A stretch of 52,599 bases of DNA from Anaerolinea sp. (GTDB lineage Bacteria; Chloroflexota; Anaerolineae; Promineifilales; Promineifilaceae): contig JACSRF010000305.1 of NCBI GenBank assembly GCA_014879875.1, positions 1 to 52,599 of the forward strand, read 5' to 3'. Below the pieces are notes generated by a model, which ran no database searches, was not told the origin of the DNA, and saw only the letters and a program-made list of their open reading frames with translations. Of this stretch, positions 45,079-52,599 are shown piece by piece. The position numbers and the translations under genes are program-made. Position 1 is the first letter of the stretch, and every line of letters starts with the position of its first letter.

Positions 45079-47828
45079 TATTTCTTGACCATTCTAAAGG
45101 CCACAAAGCCAAAGACTAGCGCCACAACAAGCAGCGCGGGGGCAACGGATAAGAGCGTTTGCAGAATCGGGTTATTGGCAACAAAAGGAACAGAGCCAGG
45201 CTGATCTAAGCTGTTCTCGAAAAGAATCGGGGGCGTAAGGGTAGGTGATAAGACAAGCGGAGCGGCGTCCGTTGGCGAGGGTGAAGGAGTGGGTAAAGAA
45301 AGGGGCGTGGGTGTCTGCATATTGGCGGGTAGCTCAAGCTGCTGCTGTACCAGGTAGATATTGTCTTGTATAGGGGCAACGGGCAAAGTATTGCTGCTGC
45401 CTGGCACAATATTGGCGGCAGCAGAGGTTTCGTCTACAGGGTTGGTCATGCGGCTGACATAGATAACATCCAGATCGCGGCCGTTAGACAGCGTGTAAAG
45501 TTGGGTAACAGCCTCATTCGCGGTTATAGTCAGATTGAGAGACTCCAGGCTCAGCCAACGCGTACCGTCCCACCTACGGGCAAGCAGAAAATCATCTTGC
45601 ACCTGTAGCAAATAGGGGCTACCGGCAGCGTCTTGCGTCAGGGCGATGTTGTGGTGGGCGCCGACCAGATCGGTAATAGGCACAGCAGCCTGCCACACAC
45701 TGCCGTTATCCTTAGAAACGGTGTGCCAGGTGGTGGTACGGCCGTTTTCCTCCACTGCCCATAATAAATGAACCACTCCTGACGGTTCTACAGCCAGTTG
45801 GTTCCACACCACATTCCCCTCAAATCGCTCCTCCGGCGCTGACCAGGTACGGCCGTCGAGCGAAAAAGCATAATACAGACCCACTTTGTCAAAGCTAAAC
45901 TGCCGTATCAGCGCCAGATGAAAACGGTTGTCGGGGCCTAACTGCAACTGCGGCGCGTCTACGCCAAACCAGCCGGCCTCCACGGCGTCGAACAACAGCA
46001 GCGGCGGCGACCAACTTGCCCCACCATCCGCCGACTGTATCAGATAAACCCCACGACCTTCGTTAACGGGTATGGAATAGGCCACGTAGAGCACGCCAGC
46101 CGCGTCAACGACAACAGTTTCCGCTTCGACCTCGCCTCTAACCAGCGCCTGGGGAGCGGACCAGTCTGTCGCTAATAATGCTGCATCCACTTCAGCCTGA
46201 CTAAGCAGCAGCTCCTGCGCCGCCGGATCGTGCCAGAGCGCCAGAAGACGCTGCCGCCCAGGGTCGAGCGCCACGTTGTAACGACCGGTCACCTCCGCGG
46301 ACAGCTCCAAGACAGGTAACGGCCGTGACCATTCCTGCTGATTCCAGATTGTATAATAGATGGCCTTGCCCAGGCCATCGTCTCCCTCCCCCTGCCAAAA
46401 CAAGTGCCGGTTCTCCTGCGAATCACGCAGCATAACAGGCGCATTCACAACTGACGGGCTGTTGGTCGCCAACGTCGGCCCGCTCCAGATTGAGGGGGGA
46501 GTAAAACGCTCTGACCAATCATTCAATTCACCTAACGGCCGTTCCAACACCCACACATCACGCAACGAACGGGTAGAGCCACAGGTGACCAGGAGCAAAT
46601 GATTTGCTTGCGTGACATCCCCTTGTAAACAATCAAACGACACCTTACGGTAAGTTTCTTGATCCTGATAGTCGGTCAGCGCCTCTTGTAGCTCCGGCAT
46701 ACTCCACTGCGTTCCATCCCACGCCTGTAGAAATATCTCCGTGCGCTCCGTGGCGCGCAGTACCCGCTTTACCAGCAAAAAAAGCAAATCGTTATTGTCC
46801 AGCAGCAACAGGCTCTCTTCCGGACACTCCAACCCTAAATCAATCACTGACTCATAGGGCAGCCAGCTCTCACCCCCGTCTGCAGAAATCTGATGATAGA
46901 TGGTGCAGGTGCGCGGTTTATGACCCGCATACCAGACCAAATGCACTGTCGCGCCATCCACCAACGCGCTAATGTCCGAAGCCCCAGGTGATTCTAACGC
47001 ATCACCTTCCATTCGCCGGTCCACGACCATAGGCGCCTCCCAACTGACGCCAAAGTTAACCGAACGAGCCAGAAAAACTGTCTCCAGTAACGGGTTATCC
47101 CAAACAAGGAAAACCTGCCTGGCCGCGGTCTGCGCCAATTGCAAATTAGCCGCGCCCGCAGCCACCGGCCGTAAATAGTTCGACTCATAAATTAGCGTCG
47201 GGTCGGACCAACTTGCACCCCCATCTTCGCTCTGGCGATAGTAAACGCCGGGAAGAACCTGCGCTGAAGGCGTCGCCTGTATGTAGGCCATGTGCAAGCG
47301 GCCGTTCTCCCCCGCCACCAGGTCAAACCCACGTGCGGCCGGCGCCACTACCACAGCCACCGACCAACTCTCAGGTTCACCCAGCTGCGCCAACGGCGCG
47401 TAGCTGTAACTTAGCATGCCCTCATCATCCAACCATAACGCATGAAGCACATTATCCCCATCCACCCGCAACAACGGCTTATAAAAACCGCCAAAATCTT
47501 CAGTATCCACCACAGGGCTAAAAGGAGGGTTCGTAAAAGGAACCAAGACGCGCTGCGGTTCTCGCCAATCACTGCCCTGTTGGCGCATCAACATATAACC
47601 ACCCAGTCTGTCTTGCCAGAAGATGTGAAACACACCGGTTGCAGAAACCGCAATAATCGGCTCAGTCGCCGTACCAGAAACAGAAACATTCCATGGGGAC
47701 TCCCATCCATTACTTTCAGATTGCGCCACAACAAGCCCATTAACACTCCCCCAAGCCACCAGGCACAATGAAAGAAATAAAAAGAGCTTCCTAGGGAAAT
47801 GACAACCTATCGCTAAATGACAATTCAT
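45078..47828 (-). CDS. Secreted sialidase/BNR-repeat-fold protein (larger paralogue) with C-terminal TM anchor
   Basis: Asp boxes 'SEDGGASWSDPTLIY', 'SADGGESWLPYESV', 'SADGGASWSPPLLLF', 'SKDNGSVWQAAVPI'; C-terminal 'LLVVALVFGFVAFRMVKK'; TAATG coupling with the next gene. Confidence 0.8.
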   Translation of the reverse strand: MNCHLAIGCHFPRKLFLFLSLCLVAWGSVNGLVVAQSESNGWESPWNVSVSGTATEPIIAVSATGVFHIFWQDRLGGYMLMRQQGSDWREPQRVLVPFTNPPFSPVVDTEDFGGFYKPLLRVDGDNVLHALWLDDEGMLSYSYAPLAQLGEPESWSVAVVVAPAARGFDLVAGENGRLHMAYIQATPSAQVLPGVYYRQSEDGGASWSDPTLIYESNYLRPVAAGAANLQLAQTAARQVFLVWDNPLLETVFLARSVNFGVSWEAPMVVDRRMEGDALESPGASDISALVDGATVHLVWYAGHKPRTCTIYHQISADGGESWLPYESVIDLGLECPEESLLLLDNNDLLFLLVKRVLRATERTEIFLQAWDGTQWSMPELQEALTDYQDQETYRKVSFDCLQGDVTQANHLLLVTCGSTRSLRDVWVLERPLGELNDWSERFTPPSIWSGPTLATNSPSVVNAPVMLRDSQENRHLFWQGEGDDGLGKAIYYTIWNQQEWSRPLPVLELSAEVTGRYNVALDPGRQRLLALWHDPAAQELLLSQAEVDAALLATDWSAPQALVRGEVEAETVVVDAAGVLYVAYSIPVNEGRGVYLIQSADGGASWSPPLLLFDAVEAGWFGVDAPQLQLGPDNRFHLALIRQFSFDKVGLYYAFSLDGRTWSAPEERFEGNVVWNQLAVEPSGVVHLLWAVEENGRTTTWHTVSKDNGSVWQAAVPITDLVGAHHNIALTQDAAGSPYLLQVQDDFLLARRWDGTRWLSLESLNLTITANEAVTQLYTLSNGRDLDVIYVSRMTNPVDETSAAANIVPGSSNTLPVAPIQDNIYLVQQQLELPANMQTPTPLSLPTPSPSPTDAAPLVLSPTLTPPILFENSLDQPGSVPFVANNPILQTLLSVAPALLVVALVFGFVAFRMVKK

Positions 47829-48124
47829 ATATATCTACATCCAACAAAAGCGCCATACTACTCTAAAACAAGAATTAAGCACAGCACTTCCGTCACAATT
47901 TATGTCAGCATTTAATTATTGACACCACAACTTACGATAACACTTTCGTCAAACCCGTGACCAAAGTACTTTGCAAACCAGACACAAAGTCGTGTATTTT
48001 TGTTACCAATATAACATTGTGCATGTCAATCACGCTATAGTCATTAGAACTGGTACAACCTTCCCAACTCTCCTCATTCCATTACCCCAACTTCCCAGCA
48101 TCTCAGTTCTACTTTCCGTTACAA

Positions 48125-48156
48125 GCCCCAAAACGGGGCAAATTATTAATTTTTTG
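48125..48156 (+). terminator. Terminator-like hairpin GCCCC-AAAAC-GGGGC followed by T-rich tract, in the 5' region of the PQQ-propeller gene
   Basis: 5-bp GC stem with 5-nt loop then aaattattaatttttt; about 118 nt upstream of the 48274 start. Confidence 0.4.
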
Positions 48157-48273
48157 TTAGCGGACAAGCTTCAATTCCAGAGGCTCCAGGCGCTTAAAAC
48201 AGACAGTTCTTGCGCGACTAACTCTGGTATAAAACACCTGACGCCTGAAGATTAAGGAAGGATACGGTCAACT

Positions 48274-51078
48274 ATGAAAACAAACACGTTACTTTTTACC
48301 ATTTTAATAATCTCTATAATTTTCTTCTCAGCCACAGCTCAATTAGCCAGTACTGCCGCTTATGGCGTAACCCCAGCAGATCTTGATAATACCCATCCCA
48401 TTTATCTACCTGTTATCAACCAGATCAGCAATGGGTACATTCCCGGAGAAGGCGGCTGGCCCACAGTTGCCGGAAACCACGAAAGAACCTCTTCCACAAC
48501 CGACGAAACAGCCAGCTCATTGAACTTGCGCTGGTATCGTCCCATCGAGGCTTATATCCCCCAAAACGTGCAAGTTATTGCCAGCAACGGCTTTCTCTTT
48601 CTCTCAACGGCCCGGGGGCTTTACACTCTAAATGCTGAAAACGGCGACGTTGTCTGGCGATTTGATACAGAATTACCGCTAGGCAACTCTCCCACCGTCG
48701 CCGATGGTGTTGTTTACGTTGGCGGTTACGACCGCAAGCTGCACGCCCTGGACGCCGCCTCCGGCGCCCACCTCTGGTCATTCAACGGAGCAAAAGCTGG
48801 CTATAGCGCAAACCCCCTGGTGGTCAACGGCGTTATTTACATCGGCAACCGCGATGGCAGCATGTACGCTATCGGCGCGCACGGCACGGCTAATCAGGGT
48901 CAGATCATCTGGCGCTACACCACAGGCGACGCCATTCATCTCTCCGCCGCCTATAAAAATGGCGTCATCTACTTTGCCTCCAACGATATGCATGCGTATG
49001 CGCTAAATGCGCAAACCGGCGCCCTGGTATGGAAATCAGACAAGCTGCCGGGGATACAGTTTCAATCCTACTGGCCCGTCATTTATCGCGATAAAGTTAT
49101 CTTCTCTGCCGCCCCTGGGTACCGTGATGATAGAGTCCCCGGCACAAGAAATGTGCCCAAACCAGGAGATGGAATATACGGCTCTTTTAGAGACATGCAA
49201 CTCGCCGATGTTTTTTCCGGTGGAAGTGAAGGGCAAATCATTGGCCCACAAGTCTCCGGGCAAACCTGGGCGCACGACTTTCCCGTTATTGATGCCCATA
49301 CCATTACCCAATACCTGGAAAACAACCCGCAGCAAAATACATACAAGCACAAACCATGGCGACGTATGTATGTGGTGCTTAACTTATCCGATGGGCATGA
49401 ATTCACTTTCGATTCCGACCAGGACGGGTATCCAGAATTTATTCCAGCCGCTTACTGGGGCACCGGTTCTGGCAATCGTTATCCGCCAGTTGTAGGGGCT
49501 GATAACAACCTCTATTTCAGTAATCTGTATCGTTGCTGCTCAGACGCCAAAGGGCGCATCGTGGGTTGGAATCAGGATTATCCCGGCTACCTCAGTTTTT
49601 TGGGCGGCATCAATACACCCACTGGTGGTTTTGCGGCCGTCGCCGAACCACAAGCCATCTCCATTGGTGGAAATACAATCTATCGTAATCTGTGCTGCGA
49701 CCGCATAGGCGATTGGCTTAATTACACAATACCTGGGCAGCCCATGAGACAGATCTGGTCTTATAACCTTAGCCAACTAGCCCCTGGGTATGATTCTATG
49801 TGGTTTGTTGACCCTGGAGCTATATCGCGCCATCTTGGTTGGTATACCGGTAATACTAATAGCATGATTGCCGCTTATCATAATCATGGGGACCAAAATC
49901 CCATCGTTCCTTATCAAGGTTCTGTTTTTGTCCATCGCAGTAACGCCCTGTTTGCTTTCGGACCAGGCAATGGCCCAGGCGCACTGCCGCTGCTGACAAT
50001 TAATCCAGGACAAAGCACCTCGACTCCGCTTACTGCGCAAGAAATCAGAACCAGGTTAGAGAATGAAGTGGCAAACATGATCGACGCCGGCGATTTGCGA
50101 CCCGGCTATTACAACGCCAACACGATTGTACGCGGCATAGAGGAGTATTTTGATAATCCTGGGGAAACGCTTCTTGCCCTTTCTCTGGCCTATCCCCATT
50201 TGTCCACAGGATTGCAGGCACAGGTGCGCGCGTATTTAGAAAACGAGTTTTCCACTTATTTTCAAACTCAGATGTATGCACGCCGGGGCTGGTCGGGCGC
50301 GCCGCGCGAGTCTATGGAAATGCCGCCGGAAATCGCCGCAGCTATTGCCGCCGGTAATTACCCACCTTCTGTCAACGCCGGTTCTGGCTTTTTGTGGCAG
50401 TATCCACAGCACAATTTTTATGCCATGTGGAAGTATGCGCAAAATGTGCCCGGCGTGAATGCCCTGACCGTTTACAACCTGGCAAAAAGCAAGTTGGTGG
50501 TTTCGCCACCGAACCCGCCCAACATGAATCAGGTTGAATATTTTCGGCAGCAGCCATATGAGTTGAATGCGTGGATTGCCGGGTATATAGGTTTCTTAGA
50601 ATTACAAACGCTGGCAGGCATGACCGGGACTGATGCTGCCTTGCGCAGTCAGGTGAACAATACGCTAAACGTGCTGTTACAACTGCGGGTCAATGACTTT
50701 ACGAAAGAATCCTATTGGTCAGACCCAAGTTCGCCAAATTACCGTTACTACAAAAAACACTTCGATATTGTGGGCAATTTCCTTTACATCGTGCCTGAAT
50801 TGGGCGACTATTTGCGCGCGAACATTCCTAACCAGGTGCAAGAGGCGGTGACTGAGTACGATTATCTTGCTCCTTATTGGTTCGTCTCCCGTTACGAAGC
50901 GGCTATTGGCGAGGGGGGGATGTCGCTGCTATACAACTATTACGCCTTGTTCCAGGCAAAAGCCCTTGTCTTGCAAGAATCCAGACAAGAGTTGAGCAAA
51001 TATTTGGATGTGCCAGCTTTTACCGTTGGAGATTTGTTTTACATTCAAAATCTGGTGGCGCTGCTGGAAACCCCTTAG
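48274..51078 (+). CDS. Secreted PQQ-like (BamB-type) beta-propeller protein with C-terminal helical domain
   Basis: 'GLYTLNAENGDVVWRFDTELPLGNSPTVADGVVYVGGYDRKLHALDAASGAHLWSF', 'HAYALNAQTGALVWKSD'; signal peptide; SD AAGGAAGGA. Confidence 0.85.
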   Translation: MKTNTLLFTILIISIIFFSATAQLASTAAYGVTPADLDNTHPIYLPVINQISNGYIPGEGGWPTVAGNHERTSSTTDETASSLNLRWYRPIEAYIPQNVQVIASNGFLFLSTARGLYTLNAENGDVVWRFDTELPLGNSPTVADGVVYVGGYDRKLHALDAASGAHLWSFNGAKAGYSANPLVVNGVIYIGNRDGSMYAIGAHGTANQGQIIWRYTTGDAIHLSAAYKNGVIYFASNDMHAYALNAQTGALVWKSDKLPGIQFQSYWPVIYRDKVIFSAAPGYRDDRVPGTRNVPKPGDGIYGSFRDMQLADVFSGGSEGQIIGPQVSGQTWAHDFPVIDAHTITQYLENNPQQNTYKHKPWRRMYVVLNLSDGHEFTFDSDQDGYPEFIPAAYWGTGSGNRYPPVVGADNNLYFSNLYRCCSDAKGRIVGWNQDYPGYLSFLGGINTPTGGFAAVAEPQAISIGGNTIYRNLCCDRIGDWLNYTIPGQPMRQIWSYNLSQLAPGYDSMWFVDPGAISRHLGWYTGNTNSMIAAYHNHGDQNPIVPYQGSVFVHRSNALFAFGPGNGPGALPLLTINPGQSTSTPLTAQEIRTRLENEVANMIDAGDLRPGYYNANTIVRGIEEYFDNPGETLLALSLAYPHLSTGLQAQVRAYLENEFSTYFQTQMYARRGWSGAPRESMEMPPEIAAAIAAGNYPPSVNAGSGFLWQYPQHNFYAMWKYAQNVPGVNALTVYNLAKSKLVVSPPNPPNMNQVEYFRQQPYELNAWIAGYIGFLELQTLAGMTGTDAALRSQVNNTLNVLLQLRVNDFTKESYWSDPSSPNYRYYKKHFDIVGNFLYIVPELGDYLRANIPNQVQEAVTEYDYLAPYWFVSRYEAAIGEGGMSLLYNYYALFQAKALVLQESRQELSKYLDVPAFTVGDLFYIQNLVALLETP

Positions 51079-51106
51079 GCAATGATGAGAATGGAATAAT
51101 TTATTA

Positions 51107-51144
51107 CCAGGAACCGCTTCCCTTTAGAGGAAAGCGGTTCCTGG
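51107..51144 (+). terminator. Strong hairpin CCAGGAACCGCTT...AAGCGGTTCCTGG after the PQQ-propeller gene
   Basis: 13-bp perfect inverted repeat with 12-nt loop, 29 nt after the stop; no U-tract. Confidence 0.65.
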
Positions 51145-51239
51145 CGAGTTCATATCTCATCAACCTTTCATCATAGGGTTCTTCTCTGAAAAAAGATGTT
51201 TTACAAGCCGGACGCAGTTTTTTGGACACGGTTGCGATT

Positions 51240-51267
51240 GATTTTTCAAACAGCTTCGGTATGCTAT
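51240..51267 (+). promoter_or_regulatory. Candidate sigma-70-like promoter TTGATT-16-TATGCT upstream of the lipoprotein gene
   Basis: Hexamers with 16-nt spacing about 45 nt upstream of the ATG at 51310; by eye only. Confidence 0.35.
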
Positions 51268-51309
51268 GGTATAGAGTCAGGAGTAAAATAACAGAACTAC
51301 AAGGATGAT

Positions 51310-52548
51310 ATGGGTAAATATAGTTTTTTTATCGTATTAAGCAGCGTGATATTGGCGTTCCTGCTGCTTACGGCTTGTGGGCCGGAAGCAGCGCCCGTTG
51401 TTGTGGGGCAGACGGCCGTTCCCTCGCCAGGCGCCACATCTCCCGCAGCAGAGCCAACCGTAACGCTGGTTGATATGGATCCTGAAGAAACGGCCGTCAC
51501 GCCAACCCCGCCTGTCACAAACACGCCGGAACCAATAGCGACCGATACGGCCGTGCCCGATGCTCCCCCTATCACTCCTACAGAAGATATTCCTGATCCT
51601 GGGTTAACCTTAACAGAAACAATCGTTTCCTTGCCTGTCTCTACGGACACAATCATCGTTAATCACGCCTCTATACCCCTTTTTGAGCAAATCCCTGAAG
51701 AATACTTGCAAGCAGCCGCAGCTCTAAACATGGCATTCATTGACCGTTCTGTAGGATTTAACATTCATCAGGGGTTAGATTGCTTAACGCACGAGACAAA
51801 CGCCACAGCCCCCAACTATTGCAAACGCTGGCAGCACCTGCCCAACTACCCCGAATTTAGCGTAGACCCCGGCGAGGTGAACTGGTATCACCCTGGCGGG
51901 CATGATCGTTCCAATTGGGATTACTTTACCTGGCCTGGCGCGGGTGATCCTGCCATGCAAATGAGCTGTGCCGCCAGTACTGGCGAGTGGTTTGGTGTTG
52001 CAGAATGTTTCGAACAGTGGGCGACAGGTGCATTAAACAATTACCAGGTTTTATCGTTTCAATTCGGCTACCTGGAAGTAGACCACAACGTTTCCATTGC
52101 CGACCAGCCCGGCGGGTTCTTCTGGGATAACGATAACCGCTACGATGTCTATGATCTACAAGCCTTTACCGCACAACATCCCGATCACGTATTCATTTAC
52201 TGGACCACCAGCCTGGCGCGCGGTATCGGTTCCTCTGTTTCCGAGAGCTTTAACGAGCAAATGCGCCAATATGCCATCGCCAACGACCTCCCTCTGTTCG
52301 ACGTCGCCGACATTCTCTCCCACGCACCGGATGGAACCCCTTGTTATGATAATCGCGATGGTATATCCTATGACAACGGCAACCAATTCGAGAACTATCC
52401 CGATGATGGGCTGGACGTCCCCGCCATTTGCCCTCATTACACTACCGAGACGGATGGGGGACACTTGGGCAGTGTTTCCGCAGGCATGATCCGCGCGGCC
52501 AAGGGCTTTTGGGTCCTTATGGCGCAAATCGCCGGCTGGCAACCATAA
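51310..52548 (+). CDS. Lipoprotein with Thr/Pro-rich linker and SGNH/GDSL-hydrolase-like domain
   Basis: Lipobox 'LLLTACG'; linker 'QTAVPSPGATSPAAEPTVTLVDMDPEETAVTPTPPVTNTPEPIATDTAVPD'; C-terminal 'TDGGHLGSVSAGMIRAAKGFWVLMAQ' resembles an SGNH DxxH block. Confidence 0.6.
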   Translation: MGKYSFFIVLSSVILAFLLLTACGPEAAPVVVGQTAVPSPGATSPAAEPTVTLVDMDPEETAVTPTPPVTNTPEPIATDTAVPDAPPITPTEDIPDPGLTLTETIVSLPVSTDTIIVNHASIPLFEQIPEEYLQAAAALNMAFIDRSVGFNIHQGLDCLTHETNATAPNYCKRWQHLPNYPEFSVDPGEVNWYHPGGHDRSNWDYFTWPGAGDPAMQMSCAASTGEWFGVAECFEQWATGALNNYQVLSFQFGYLEVDHNVSIADQPGGFFWDNDNRYDVYDLQAFTAQHPDHVFIYWTTSLARGIGSSVSESFNEQMRQYAIANDLPLFDVADILSHAPDGTPCYDNRDGISYDNGNQFENYPDDGLDVPAICPHYTTETDGGHLGSVSAGMIRAAKGFWVLMAQIAGWQP

Positions 52549-52599
52549 GCTGTCGCCACTTACATTTAGTAACTGTCCGTTTTTAACTTAGCGGTTTTG

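Larger units (their letters stand above)
1911..51556. repeat. Dispersed highly iterated palindrome ACGGCCGT (HIP1-like)
   Basis: About 65 exact copies counted by eye, mostly inside CDS, e.g. 1911, 1927, 2014, 2106, 2773, 3208, 4264, 8518, 10548, 12634, 31968, 32758, 35618, 38404, 41268, 43725, 45738, 51412, 51490, 51549. Confidence 0.9.

Noticed and set aside
48210-48233. Promoter TTGCGC...TATAAA before the PQQ gene
   Set aside because: Spacing between the hexamers is only about 12 nt, too short for a standard sigma-70 promoter.
48060-48270. c-di-GMP or other known riboswitch upstream of the PQQ gene
   Set aside because: Only a simple hairpin is visible; I could not match conserved riboswitch core sequences.
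1-52599. Prophage, ICE or transposon genes
   Set aside because: No integrase, transposase, conjugation or phage structural genes recognised; only small repeat elements.

Overview
The window is about 52.6 kb of moderately GC-rich bacterial DNA; gene content and codon style suggest a Chloroflexota/Anaerolineae-like organism (inference, not tested). It is dominated by one co-directional minus-strand cell-surface glycan locus (about 154-47828). The locus contains a Wzz/BY-kinase, six GT2 and four GT4-type glycosyltransferases, two GT39-like membrane proteins, an O-antigen-ligase-family protein, a Wzm/Wzt ABC exporter, a WecB epimerase, an SDR epimerase, two sulfotransferases, two tandem acyltransferase-3 proteins, a degenerate asparagine-synthetase homologue, an FMO-like oxidoreductase, LamG, beta-helix and sialidase-fold surface proteins, and a methyltransferase. 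Two plus-strand genes follow: a PQQ-type beta-propeller protein and an SGNH-like lipoprotein. The three strongest observations are: (1) an ACAD / stand-alone adenylation domain / carrier-protein cassette inside the glycan locus. Its A-domain specificity residues, read by hand, are DLLYLALVC, the code I recall for L-proline activation in pyrrole-2-carboxyl-PCP pathways, and two membrane acyltransferases follow directly, suggesting a pyrrolylated glycan. (2) A massively over-represented palindromic octamer ACGGCCGT (about 65 exact hand-counted copies versus about 1 expected), resembling cyanobacterial HIP1. (3) A shared C-terminal tripartite tail, PTAVSLQ(T/S)-TM-(R)RR, on three surface proteins, which looks like an undescribed sorting signal. 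Several short intergenic repeat families were also seen. No tRNA, rRNA, CRISPR or transposase was recognised. All calls come from reading the sequence and translations; no database search was run.
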